35,972 nucleotides of DNA from Gammaproteobacteria bacterium (lineage in GTDB: Bacteria; Pseudomonadota; Gammaproteobacteria; Steroidobacterales; Steroidobacteraceae). The stretch spans positions 59,201 through 95,172 of the forward strand of contig PLAH01000144.1 in NCBI GenBank assembly GCA_003134045.1, given 5' to 3'. Shown piece after piece: positions 24,498-32,460 of the stretch. The position numbers and the translations under genes were made by a program. Position 1 is the first letter of the stretch. Each line of letters starts with the position of its first letter. Below the pieces are notes generated by a model, which saw only the letters and a program-made list of their open reading frames with translations, was not told where the DNA came from and made no database searches.

Positions 24498-25049
24498 ATG
24501 CGTAACGTCATCAAATCGCTCAGAATGAAACCGGATAGCGGTCGCCTGGACGCGAAGACCGATCTGTATACAACGGGCTTGGCCCGGGAAATTGCGGGCT
24601 CGTACGTGCCTGTGAGCGACGAGGTCGTGATCGATACGGCTCTCGAGCTACTGGCGCGGCGTATCACTAAGGGCCCTCTGCTGTCGAGTCCGAACGCGGT
24701 CAAGAATTACTTGCGCCTACGATTTGCGGATCTTCAATATGAGGTTTTTTATCTCATGTTTCTTGATAAGCGTCATCGCCTGATCGCCTGCGAGGAGATG
24801 TTTCGCGGCACGATAGACGGGGCGAGTGTCCATCCGCGGGAAGTGGTCAAAACCGCCTTGCGCCATAACTCAGCCGCGGTCATCCTTTGTCACAATCACC
24901 CGTCCGGAATTGCCGAACCGTCTCATGCCGACGAGTTGATCACTCATCGCCTGAAAGACGCCCTTGATCTCGTTGAAATACGCGTCATTGACCACCTCGT
25001 CGTTGCTAGCGGGAGCGTACTCAGCATGGCGGAGAAGGGGCTCTTATGA
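24498..25049 (+). CDS. radC: RadC-family JAB1/MPN-domain protein
   Basis: The ATG at 24498 follows GGAG by 6 nt. The 183-residue protein keeps the RadC C-terminal MPN domain with the metal-binding motif HNHPSGIAEPSHAD (H-x-H-x7-D-type JAMM). Before it lie LLSSPNAVKNYLRLRFADLQ and VFYLMFLDKRHRLIACEEMF, and LVEIRVIDHLVVASGSVLS comes after. The chromosomal N-terminal helix-hairpin-helix part is absent, as in the short versions carried by plasmids and integrative elements. The biochemical role is unresolved despite the name. It is first in a short run with the next hypothetical gene. Confidence 0.9.
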   Translation: MRNVIKSLRMKPDSGRLDAKTDLYTTGLAREIAGSYVPVSDEVVIDTALELLARRITKGPLLSSPNAVKNYLRLRFADLQYEVFYLMFLDKRHRLIACEEMFRGTIDGASVHPREVVKTALRHNSAAVILCHNHPSGIAEPSHADELITHRLKDALDLVEIRVIDHLVVASGSVLSMAEKGLL

Positions 25050-25114
25050 GCCCCGATCCGCTAGGAAGCGAATCGCCGGAACCCCATACAGTGTTCGCGC
25101 TCGCTCAGCACTGA

Positions 25115-25468
25115 ATGGACGCCGGTCGCAGCGGTCGCGAGAATCCGGCGATGGCCCGCTACCGCTTCACCACTTACGAGAGAACCGATACGCCGCGCTA
25201 CATCGTCGTTTGGGACCTGCAACGGAACGTAGTCGAGTGCCGGCGCCTGGACCCCGGCACTGACTTACACTCGGAAATGGCGACAACCATTGAGCGCCTC
25301 GCCGGCGAAGGTTGGCGGGCAGAGGGGGGTGCCGAGTATGGCTTCGTATTCATTCGGAACGGCGATCAGCGACGCCTCCTGGCGCTGACGCCGCGGGATC
25401 CCCATGATTTGACGGGGCAATCTTTCTCACCGTTCGCCTCGACGCCCCGGCGTGGGCATCAAGGCTAG
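25115..25468 (+). CDS. Hypothetical protein downstream of radC
   Basis: The product is 117 residues from 25115, or 105 from the ATG at 25151 (MARYRFTTYERTDTPRYIVV), which is a more protein-like beginning. The body looks like an alpha-beta fold: FTTYERTDTPRYIVVWDLQR, an amphipathic helix ATTIERLAGEGWRAEGGA and strand YGFVFIRNGDQRRLLAL, then a proline/serine-rich tail. No family is recognised. It follows radC by 65-100 bp on the same strand and may share its promoter. Confidence 0.55.
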   Translation: MDAGRSGRENPAMARYRFTTYERTDTPRYIVVWDLQRNVVECRRLDPGTDLHSEMATTIERLAGEGWRAEGGAEYGFVFIRNGDQRRLLALTPRDPHDLTGQSFSPFASTPRRGHQG

Positions 25469-25619
25469 GACTCACTTCCGTATGTTTCCCGTGTGGGACG
25501 ATTACTTCATCTTACGGCCTTTTGTCTGACCGTATCCGTGAACGTCAATTACGCGGCGGTAAAACGGTGTCTGCCGATAAATTGGGTCAACACTCGATGC
25601 CCGTTTACGCACTCACTGT

Positions 25620-25850
25620 CTAGCCTTCGATGTCGGCCATGAGCGCCGATGCCTTGACGCCCAGTACGCGCGCGATTTCGATGAATTCGAGCACGTTCAC
25701 CTGCCGTTCACCGGCTTCGAGTTTCCAGACGAACGAATTCGATCTCTTCAACTTCGCGGCCAGCTGTCGTTGCGTCAAGCCTGCGGCTTTGCGCGCTGCC
25801 ACGACGACGGAAATGAGTGCGCGATGCTTTGGGCTTCGCAATTGTTTCAC
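25620..25850 (-). CDS. XRE-family transcriptional regulator, 76 residues
   Basis: A single complete helix-turn-helix domain: HRALISVVVAARKAAGLTQR, QLAAKLKRSNSFVWKLEAGE and NVLEFIEIARVLGVKASAL. Size and layout are those of small element-borne repressors or orphan antitoxins. No toxin or kinase is adjacent. The start at 25850 lies 136 bp from the ATG of the small ORF on the other strand, so it may repress the ORFs at 25986 and 26112 from the shared divergent region, where I saw no clear palindrome. Confidence 0.8.
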   Translation of the reverse strand: MKQLRSPKHRALISVVVAARKAAGLTQRQLAAKLKRSNSFVWKLEAGERQVNVLEFIEIARVLGVKASALMADIEG

Positions 25851-25985
25851 TAGGATGCCCCCAATATGGATGCATCACAGCTAACCGCAAATTCCGCTTG
25901 CCTCCATTTTGGTCGCACGAGTAAGATGCCGGGAGTGTGGCCAATCGGGAGGCGCGCAGCGCCAGATACGCTGCGAGGAGGCGGC

Positions 25986-26099
25986 ATGCTCATTATTACC
26001 CGGCGGACGTGGTGCGCGCTTGCGGTAGGGGTCTGCCACGCAGCTTGGCCATGCAATGAAGCTGCCTTGGCGACTTCCGGCGCCAAAATGCGGCGCTGA
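25986..26099 (+). CDS. Small ORF with strong ribosome binding site, 37 residues
   Basis: AGGAGG ends 6 nt before the ATG. The peptide has a basic start and a hydrophobic stretch (MLIITRRTWCALAVGVCHAA), then WPCNEAALATSGAKMRR, giving three cysteines in all. It could be a signal-peptide-bearing small protein or leader peptide for the next small ORF. The call rests mainly on the ribosome binding site. Confidence 0.4.
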   Translation: MLIITRRTWCALAVGVCHAAWPCNEAALATSGAKMRR

Positions 26100-26111
26100 T
26101 CGAGAGTTCCA

Positions 26112-26258
26112 ATGATCACTATGACGATTATCCTTCTGCTCCTGTTCGTGCCGGCGTCACGCCGGCTGTTGTCCAGCATCGTATCCGCCATCCTCGTTGC
26201 CCTCGGGATCGCCTTCCTGGTCACGCGGGATTCGGGCACGCATCGCAAAGGTCTTTGA
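26112..26258 (+). CDS. Small hydrophobic membrane protein, 48 residues
   Basis: The ATG at 26112 begins MITMTIILLLLFVPASRRLL and continues with SSIVSAILVALGIAFLV and a polar end (TRDSGTHRKGL). The two hydrophobic helices separated by a two-Arg turn form a helical hairpin of the kind seen in small toxic or regulatory membrane peptides. It lies 12 bp after the preceding small ORF, so co-translation is plausible. Not recognised as a known family. Confidence 0.45.
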   Translation: MITMTIILLLLFVPASRRLLSSIVSAILVALGIAFLVTRDSGTHRKGL

Positions 26259-26676
26259 CGCCAGCGAGCGCTCCCGCGCGGTAAGACATCCTCGACGTGT
26301 GGTCTATCCGGTGTCGTGAGGAAATCCGCGAGCGGAACCGGAAATCGACATTTCCGTATTTGTTGGATGTCACATGTCTGTGTTTCCGGGCATCGCAATG
26401 CCTTCTACGCAGCGTTGACTGAAGCGTTTTTTCGTCTTTTCTGCGGACAGAAACCCAATAGCTCGCTAAGGGGCGCTGCCCCTGGCGTCATGCAAGGGTA
26501 AAGCTGCGCCGTTTCCGCCGGTTTCCCCGACCTTCCGCGCAAAGCCTTGTGCAGGCCGGGTGATCCCCCTCCGGCAGAAACGCCCTTGCATTGTGCCTCC
26601 CCGGTCTCGCCGACGGGCAGGGGCCATGCGCGACCCCAACCAGGCGCATGACCCCAAAGCCCTCAATGTCGGAGAG
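26259..26676. other. Non-coding region upstream of the ArdC-like gene
   Basis: No supported gene. A perfect hairpin GGGGC-GCT-GCCCC lies at 26470-26482. The region may carry the promoter and untranslated leader of the ardC-like gene; no clear -35/-10 pair was identified. Confidence 0.4.
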
Positions 26677-26682
26677 ATGATA

Positions 26683-27612
26683 ATGACGAAGACTACACGA
26701 ACCGATGTTTACACCCGCGTCACGCAGGCGATTATCGCGGCCTTAGAGCAAGGAGTGCGGCCGTGGATGAAGCCGTGGAGCGCCGGCAGCGCCGCGACGC
26801 GAATCATCTTGCCGGTCCGGCACAACGATGAACCGTATCGAGGTATCAATGTGCTACTGCTGTGGTCCGAGGCGATCGACAAAGGGTACCGATCCGCAAA
26901 ATGGATGACCTACCGACAGGCCGCAGAGCTCGGCGGCCAGGTGCGCCGCGGCGAATCCGGCTGCCATGTCGTGTACGCGAACACGATCAGCACCAAACGG
27001 ATCGACGACGACGGCACCGTCGACCAGCGCGATGTCTATCTGCTGCGAGCCTATACGGTGTTCAATACGGATCAGATCGATGGGTTGGCGATTCAAGTAC
27101 CCGATCACGAGGACCCCACGCGCGCAAAACTCCCCCTCATCGACGCCGCCGAACGGTTCTTCAGCGCAACCGGCGCAACGGTTCGTCACGGTGGAAATGA
27201 GGCGTATTACGCCGAAGGCGCTGATTTTGTCCAGTTACCGTACCCAGAGGCGTTTAAGGATGCCGAGAGTTACGCCTCGACCAAGGCGCATGAATTGACG
27301 CACTGGACCAAGCACCGGAGCCGTCTCAACCGCGACCTGGGGCGTAAGCACTTCGGCGATGAAGGCTATTCACGCGAGGAACTGGTGGCAGAGCTCGGCG
27401 CCGCGTTTCTGTGTGCAACGCTCGGGATCACGTTGCAGCCGCGAGAGGACCACGCCGCCTATATGGGACATTGGCTGAAAGTCCTTCACGGCGACAAGCG
27501 AGCGATATTTTCAGCGGCTGCGCATGCGCAGCGTGCCGTTGATTTCCTGCATAGATCGGACCCGGCCCTCGTGTGTCATGAGCCGGCGGGGGTGGGGGAG
27601 TCAATCGCCTAA
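26683..27612 (+). CDS. ArdC-like antirestriction protein (DUF1738/M78-type)
   Basis: The ATG at 26683 lies 6 nt after GGAGAG and yields about 309 residues. The N-terminal ssDNA-binding ArdcN domain shows VTQAIIAALEQGVRPWMKPW, YRGINVLLLWSEA and SAKWMTYRQAAELGGQVRRG. The C-terminal metallopeptidase-like domain has the zinc motif KAHELTHWTKH (H-E-x-x-H) and downstream Glu in YSREELVAELGAAFL. ArdC proteins protect incoming single-stranded plasmid DNA from host restriction during conjugation. An upstream extension to 26560 is low-complexity and was not used. Its presence is the best evidence that this island once belonged to a conjugative or mobilisable element. Intact. Confidence 0.88.
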   Translation: MTKTTRTDVYTRVTQAIIAALEQGVRPWMKPWSAGSAATRIILPVRHNDEPYRGINVLLLWSEAIDKGYRSAKWMTYRQAAELGGQVRRGESGCHVVYANTISTKRIDDDGTVDQRDVYLLRAYTVFNTDQIDGLAIQVPDHEDPTRAKLPLIDAAERFFSATGATVRHGGNEAYYAEGADFVQLPYPEAFKDAESYASTKAHELTHWTKHRSRLNRDLGRKHFGDEGYSREELVAELGAAFLCATLGITLQPREDHAAYMGHWLKVLHGDKRAIFSAAAHAQRAVDFLHRSDPALVCHEPAGVGESIA

Positions 27613-27696
27613 GCGTTGCGGGCGGCGGGGCGATCATCGTCCCGCCGCTGGCCGCCGGTCCCGGCGCCGATGGGCGGCAAATTCATCAGACAGCGC

Positions 27697-28470
27697 TCAA
27701 CGGGCCCTGAATCCAAAAATACCGACGCCCACATAGCCGATGCCGCTATTGGGCGCCGCAGTGTGCCGTATTTCCCGACGCTTGAGCCACGCATCGTGTT
27801 TGACCAGGAACGCCGCCGCGCTGTCGCGCAAAAACGCGTCGTATTCGGCGAGGCGCGTCATGTCGAATCGCTCGGCGAAGACGACGCGCTGCAGTTGACC
27901 GATCTGCTTCTGACGATCGCGCGTCGTCAAGTTCGAATAGCACGTGTCGATGATCCCCTCGAGCGCCGAGAGGGTATAGGCCAGGAACTGCGCACGTTGT
28001 TCGCCCCGAGGCAAGAAGGCGGTCGCCCGCATGCGCACGCGACCGTCCCGTGTGCGACCCACCAAGCCGTGGCGCGACAGAATGGCCATCACCAGCGACA
28101 CATCGGCACCCGGCAGCGCTTGGCGCACGAGGGAAGCAAAGCTCGGTGAGCGTCCCGCCAGCTTCAAGGATCGAGCGTTGCCGTGTTCGTCCAAATACTC
28201 AGGTTCAGTCTGCCAGTGGGTGAGGACTCGGGAATACTCGAGGACCTCCGGGCTCGGCATCGCGAGTGGACGTGTCGCGCGGTGCTTACGCAGGCTCGCG
28301 CCCAAGGCCTGCGTCAGTCGCTCAGGTGTTACCCCCGCTCGGAGCAGCAACCACACCAATTGATCCAGTGTTTTGGGCCAATGGCGCGCTCCATCGATGC
28401 GTTTGATGTCCCCGCCCGCCGAAGCGGCCTTCTTTCGCGGCGCCTTGCGCGCTGGTCGCACCGTCGTCAT
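27697..28470 (-). CDS. DUF6502-like protein, second of a tandem pair
   Basis: A 257-residue protein with ARHWPKTLDQLVWLLLRAGV, TPERLTQALGASLRKHRATR, a central block VLTHWQTEPEYLDEHGNAR and SPSFASLVRQALPGADVSLV, then GLVGRTRDGRVRMRATAFLP. The W-x-x-x-P-E-Y-L-x-x-x-G...P-S-F-x-x-L-V-R pattern is that of DUF6502, an uncharacterised family with an N-terminal helical, possibly DNA-binding, region. Its ATG overlaps the stop of the upstream paralogue (28467-28470). The last 50 residues (AAFLVKHDAWLKRREIRHTA) also parallel the paralogue. Start and length are ordinary for the family. The function is unknown. Confidence 0.75.
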   Translation of the reverse strand: MTTVRPARKAPRKKAASAGGDIKRIDGARHWPKTLDQLVWLLLRAGVTPERLTQALGASLRKHRATRPLAMPSPEVLEYSRVLTHWQTEPEYLDEHGNARSLKLAGRSPSFASLVRQALPGADVSLVMAILSRHGLVGRTRDGRVRMRATAFLPRGEQRAQFLAYTLSALEGIIDTCYSNLTTRDRQKQIGQLQRVVFAERFDMTRLAEYDAFLRDSAAAFLVKHDAWLKRREIRHTAAPNSGIGYVGVGIFGFRAR

Positions 28471-29339
28471 CCGGGCCTCCCGTGCCGCCGCGTGCCTTCG
28501 TCAGTCTCCACAAACGCGAAGACCTCGACGCCGACCCGCGCCACGGGCTTGCGCGACCGTGCGCCCTCGGGAAGTTGCCGCTGATCGGCCCACGCATCGG
28601 TCTGGTTCAGGAGCGACTGCGCCAATTTTTTCACGTGTGCATTGAAGGCCGGAATGAGCTCGACCGGCAATCGGTCGATGGTGGTGCCGCGCTCGCAGCG
28701 CGTATGGCGCTGCTCGCTCGCGGGGCGCGTGTTGTAGCACAGGGTGCTCGAGAGCCCCCGGAGGAGGGCGGGGACCCGGTCCAGCATCATGGTGTTGGCA
28801 TTGGCAAAGACCGCCGTGCGCCGCAGGGGTACCACCTCTCCCTTCGAATCGCGCTGCAGTAGGCGCTCGGAAATCAAAATCTCGGCAATGTCACGCGGGC
28901 GAAATTGCGGCAAGAAACGCCGCACGAGCGATGCGAAGCTCTTGGCCCCGACGATCGGCAAGGGACGTGGGTCGCCGATTTCATTGAGGTAGGCCGGTTC
29001 CCGGTACCACGCGCCCAAAATCTCGGAGATTTGCAGCAGCGTCTGAAAGTGGACCGCCTGATGAAGCCGATAGGGCGAGGTGGCGGCCGACTTCTTGGCC
29101 TTGCGAAAGGCGCGATGGGCGGCTTGCGGCGGTACACCGAAATCATCGGCGAATTCGAATATCACCCGGTAAATTTGCTCGAGCATGCGCTCCCGATGCT
29201 CTTGATCGGCGCGCAGGAGGTCTTGGGCACGGTGGGAGCGGTCGGCGGCCGCACGCGTTTGACGCAGGCGTTGCGGGTCGCCGGAACCTTCAGTCCGTGG
29301 GCGTCGCCGCGGCGATGCTGGTCGCGGTGCCATGGACAC
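28467..29339 (-). CDS. DUF6502-like protein, first of a tandem pair
   Basis: This is a 290-residue paralogue of the protein downstream. Shared blocks are EQIYRVIFEFADDFGVPPQA, ILGAWYREPAYLNEIGDPRP, GAKSFASLVRRFLPQFRPRD, LLQRDSKGEVVPLRRTAVFA and FNAHVKKLAQSLLNQTDAW. The arginine-rich N-terminus (PRPASPRRRPRTEG) precedes the conserved part and the real start may be the ATG at 29333 or an internal codon near LLRAD. It ends by overlapping the next gene's start, so the pair is translationally coupled. A truncated ORF lies directly upstream on the same strand. Presence in an element with ArdC and next to DISARM genes hints at defence or mobile-element biology, unproven. Confidence 0.75.
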   Translation of the reverse strand: MSMAPRPASPRRRPRTEGSGDPQRLRQTRAAADRSHRAQDLLRADQEHRERMLEQIYRVIFEFADDFGVPPQAAHRAFRKAKKSAATSPYRLHQAVHFQTLLQISEILGAWYREPAYLNEIGDPRPLPIVGAKSFASLVRRFLPQFRPRDIAEILISERLLQRDSKGEVVPLRRTAVFANANTMMLDRVPALLRGLSSTLCYNTRPASEQRHTRCERGTTIDRLPVELIPAFNAHVKKLAQSLLNQTDAWADQRQLPEGARSRKPVARVGVEVFAFVETDEGTRRHGRPG

Positions 29340-29609
29340 TTAAGCTCTCGGCCGACGGCGCTTCGGGGAGGTCGGGGGTGATTCCGATGACGGCGCGACG
29401 AGCGATGCTTCCTCCATGACGAAAATCCCGACACTGATGCGGTGAGCCGCTTGCGCCGTGCGGGCGGGTCTGACGACCCTCTGCGGATCCTGCAGCGCGT
29501 CCTGACACGAATCGCCCAGCACCTCGGCCTGCTGTGTGATGTCGCGAAGCAGCAACGGCACATAGCGCGGGTCGACGTCCGATTTCACGACGAACCGCGC
29601 GTATCGCGG
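29340..29609 (-). pseudogene. 5'-truncated ORF of unknown function antisense to the drmB start
   Basis: The minus frame ending at TAA 29340-29342 reads DVDPRYVPLLLRDITQQAEV, then RISVGIFVMEEASLVAPS and a basic tail (PKRRRPRA). The amino acid composition looks like real coding sequence, better than the plus-strand frame over the same bases. Upstream of about 29605 the plus strand is conserved drmB, so this gene lost its 5' part at that junction. Its stop lies 1 bp from the start of the DUF6502 pair, pointing to an operon. Family not recognised. Confidence 0.45.
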
Positions 29610-31412
29610 ACGACTGGGCCGGGGGCGTTGATCGATCTTCCGAGCCTCTCCGTGGTGACGCTCGGCATCGACCGGTGGGAGAAGGATCGCTGCCAGCCTA
29701 TCCAGGAGGCGCGATTGCTGGCCGCCGTCAGGAAGGTGCTGGGGCCGCAAGTGGAAAACTTACGAATGCCGCCATTCCAGAAAAGTGAACTCGTCGATGT
29801 CTGGTCGGCTGAAGCCAATATCGGCGTTCCTGTACGGCCGTTTCCGCGCTGGATGCGGTGCGTGAAATGCGGCCTGTTATCACCCTTCGACGCCGGGCTG
29901 TTCGAAATCAAGATAAACCGTTACAGGCCCGAACGAACCCGTTTCGTCCACAAGGGTTGTCGTGGTTCGAAGGGCGACCGACCCGCCAAGGATGCGGACG
30001 CCGTGCCGGCCCGTTTCCTGTTGGCCTGCCGCGACGGCCACCTCGATGACTTTCCTTGGTGCTACTTCGTCCATGGGGGCAATAGTTCGTGCAAGGGAAC
30101 GCTGCGTTTTTTCGAGAGCGGCGCCTCTCTGCAGACAGAAAACCTGTGGGTGAAGTGCGATGCGTGCGGAGCGTCGAGAAGCATGGCCAACGCCTTCGGA
30201 AAGGCCGGCAAGGAGAATCTGCCAGCTTGCCGTGGACGCCATCCCCACCTGGACCACTTCGACAACGAATGCGATGAAGAAGCGCGGGCTGTTCTCTTGG
30301 GTGCCACGAATAGTTGGTTTCCGATCACGCTCTCGGCTCTCGCGATTCCACAGACCAAGGACCCACTCAGTCAGCTGATCCAGGACGGCTGGGAGTTTTT
30401 CGAAGAACTGGAATCCGAAGTGGAAGTGTTGGTCACGGTGAAGACGCTGAAGAAAACGGGGGCACTGCCAGGGATCGACAAGTACCCTGCGTCGTCCATC
30501 TGGTCCGCCATTGAGGCCCACCGCACCGGTAGTGGACAGGAGGTCGTTGGTGAGGCAGACATCAAGGGCCCCGAGTGGGACGTTCTGACGGAGGCCAATC
30601 CCCCCACCGACTACCCACATTTCATGAGCAAGAAAGTCGGTACGCCACCGGGGTTTGCGAAGCAAATCAGCAGAGTGTTACTCCTCGAGCGACTACGAGA
30701 GATCAATGCGTTGCTGGGATTCACTCGAGTGGAGGCTCCCGAAGAATCGGGCGACCCGAATGAACGGCCACAGATGGCCAAGCTCTCGCGTGGCAAGCCG
30801 GATTGGGTGACCGCTAACCAGGTTCATGGCGAGGGTATCTTCATCCAGTTCGACGAACAGGCGCTCGTAGCTTGGGAGGGACTGGCCGCCGTGAAAAAAG
30901 TCGACCAGATGCTTCGAGGTGGCCACAAAGGATGGAGAAACTCACGTCATCTCGACCCCGGCGAGGGCTACCCCGGCATTCGGTTTGCTATGCTCCACAC
31001 GCTTTCACACCTGCTGATTCGTGAACTGGCACTGGAGTGCGGATACAACGCGGCGAGCATCCGTGAACGGATCTATGCCGACACCTCGGGTGATAGTCCT
31101 CATGCCGGCATCCTCATCTACACGGCGGCCGCCGACTCTGACGGGACGCTGGGTGGCCTTGTCGATCTCGGCAAGCCGGAGAATCTCGGGCGCTTGCTGG
31201 AACAGGCGTTGAACCGCTCCAAGATCTGTTCCTCGGACCCACTCTGCTCAGAGCATGACCCCGCGAAAGATCGTTCCCTTCACGCCGCGGCATGCCACGC
31301 ATGTAGCTTGGTAGCGGAAACCTCGTGCGAGCGGGGTAATCGCTACTTGGACCGATCACTTCTGTTGCCGACCCTCGACCGCGTCGATGCTGCGTTCTTC
31401 GTTGGATTTTGA
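29442..31412 (+). CDS. drmB: DrmB (DUF1998/MZB-domain) of a DISARM anti-phage system, extreme N-terminus replaced
   Basis: Convincing homology starts at TGPGALIDLPSLSVVTLGID (residue 58, about 29613). Zinc-binding motifs follow: MRCVKCGLLSPF, LLACRDGHLDDFPW, VKCDACGASRSM and PACRGRHPHLDHFDNEC, then LGATNSWFPITLSALAIP. The C-terminal DUF1998 region has LHTLSHLLIRELALECGY, GILIYTAAADSDGTLGGLVD and HACSLVAETSCERGNRYLD. DrmB partners the DrmA helicase; together they load on phage DNA ends in DISARM. Residues 1-57 (from a GTG at 29442) are antisense to another gene and replace the usual RxSQL...-type start, so activity is uncertain. drmC follows after 1 bp. No drmA, drmMI or drmMII lies in the window. 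Confidence 0.85.
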   Translation: MSRLRRAGGSDDPLRILQRVLTRIAQHLGLLCDVAKQQRHIARVDVRFHDEPRVSRTTGPGALIDLPSLSVVTLGIDRWEKDRCQPIQEARLLAAVRKVLGPQVENLRMPPFQKSELVDVWSAEANIGVPVRPFPRWMRCVKCGLLSPFDAGLFEIKINRYRPERTRFVHKGCRGSKGDRPAKDADAVPARFLLACRDGHLDDFPWCYFVHGGNSSCKGTLRFFESGASLQTENLWVKCDACGASRSMANAFGKAGKENLPACRGRHPHLDHFDNECDEEARAVLLGATNSWFPITLSALAIPQTKDPLSQLIQDGWEFFEELESEVEVLVTVKTLKKTGALPGIDKYPASSIWSAIEAHRTGSGQEVVGEADIKGPEWDVLTEANPPTDYPHFMSKKVGTPPGFAKQISRVLLLERLREINALLGFTRVEAPEESGDPNERPQMAKLSRGKPDWVTANQVHGEGIFIQFDEQALVAWEGLAAVKKVDQMLRGGHKGWRNSRHLDPGEGYPGIRFAMLHTLSHLLIRELALECGYNAASIRERIYADTSGDSPHAGILIYTAAADSDGTLGGLVDLGKPENLGRLLEQALNRSKICSSDPLCSEHDPAKDRSLHAAACHACSLVAETSCERGNRYLDRSLLLPTLDRVDAAFFVGF

Positions 31413-31413
31413 C

Positions 31414-32175
31414 ATGGAGAAACTTTTGGACGCCGTCGCGGCCGTAGCCTGTTTGGTCTCACCGGAAAAGGTCCAGGCCATTGCATCCCGGATTCGTCGC
31501 ACTGAGACCTCAAAGGCAGCTGCCGCGCTCTTGGGTGTCGTCGGCACACCCGCAGCAGCTGGGCTCGTGGATCAGCTCATTGATGCTTGGCAATCCACCC
31601 CGGTCAGCGCCGATGAGCTTGCGTCCATGCTGCTCGCCGCCGGTCATGTCTCCATCAAGGCTGCCTCTGAGCAATCTACTGAACTCGTCTGGACGGGGCC
31701 GACGACGCCCTTCGTCTCGGCTCGACGAACAGAACAAGCATTGCTGCAGGTCATCAATGCCGCCAATCGAACGCTTTTCGTCACGAGTTTCGTGGCTTAC
31801 GATGTCTCCACAATCGTTAGGGCTCTGAATGCTGCGAGCGATCATGGGGTTGCCATCTCGATGCTGCTCGAGTTGTCCCAGGATCACGGCGGTACCATCA
31901 CATTCGACGCGATCGGCAAGATGAGAGCGCTGGTTCCCTCCGCACGACTCTATGCTTGGCGCGAGAAGGCTGAGCCATTTTCAGATGGACGTGTCCATGC
32001 CAAAGTCGCCGTGGCCGACGGGATTGTATGTTTCATCACCAGCGCAAACCTGACCGGGTATGCGATGGAAAAGAACATGGAGGCCGGAGTGCTGATTTCG
32101 GGAGGGAAAATCCCCGGGATGCTCGAAAACCATCTGCTGTCACTGATCGACACAAAGGTTGTGTCGCCCGTCTGA
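31414..32175 (+). CDS. drmC: DrmC, phospholipase-D-like protein of a DISARM system
   Basis: The 253-residue protein starts at ATG 31414, one base after the drmB stop. The N-terminal helical part includes LVSPEKVQAIASRIRR. The PLD domain covers about residues 105-250: NRTLFVTSFVAYDVSTIVRA and VAISMLLELSQDHGG precede the single catalytic HKD motif RVHAKVAVADGIVCFITSAN (H-x-K-x4-D followed by S-A-N-L-T). One HKD per chain implies a dimeric active site. DrmC is a conserved but often dispensable DISARM component, possibly a nuclease. It appears intact, unlike drmB. The 218 bp after it hold only a promoter region. Confidence 0.88.
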   Translation: MEKLLDAVAAVACLVSPEKVQAIASRIRRTETSKAAAALLGVVGTPAAAGLVDQLIDAWQSTPVSADELASMLLAAGHVSIKAASEQSTELVWTGPTTPFVSARRTEQALLQVINAANRTLFVTSFVAYDVSTIVRALNAASDHGVAISMLLELSQDHGGTITFDAIGKMRALVPSARLYAWREKAEPFSDGRVHAKVAVADGIVCFITSANLTGYAMEKNMEAGVLISGGKIPGMLENHLLSLIDTKVVSPV

Positions 32176-32393
32176 AATCGAGTGCGTGGTCCTGGCAATC
32201 TCGGGCCAATAGGACACCGCCGGCACTAGCAGTCAAATATTCAAATGCGTTGCTTGCGCTATATTGCGAGGGACGCGGCTTGCCAATGGTCTCCAGCTCC
32301 TTGGAAGTGAGCTCGTGCTGACACTGACCTAAGGCCGGCGATGACCCGCTTCAGATGCAGATAATCCTATAAGAGAAGTCGTATCACAATAGG

Positions 32394-32421
32394 TTGACAT
32401 TTCTCTTTAAAGAGACAGAAT
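32394..32421 (+). promoter_or_regulatory. Transporter promoter with palindromic operator in the spacer
   Basis: A perfect -35 box TTGACA (32394-32399) and a -10-like CAGAAT (32416-32421) are 16 bp apart. A perfect 14-bp palindrome TCTCTTTAAAGAGA (32402-32415) fills the spacer, an arrangement expected of a repressor operator. Related inverted repeats occur at 35475 and 35623. Confidence 0.7.
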
Positions 32422-32460
32422 AGAAAAAGCTCGAAGTGGGCTGACGAACCCGTTCCGGCA

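Noticed and set aside
25850..26398. Minus-strand ORF of 182 codons
   Set aside because: No domain, and it overlaps two small plus-strand ORFs, one of which has an AGGAGG site; the composition is shadow-like.
29442..32175. A complete DISARM system
   Set aside because: drmA and both methyltransferases are absent from the window, so only a drmB-drmC remnant can be claimed.
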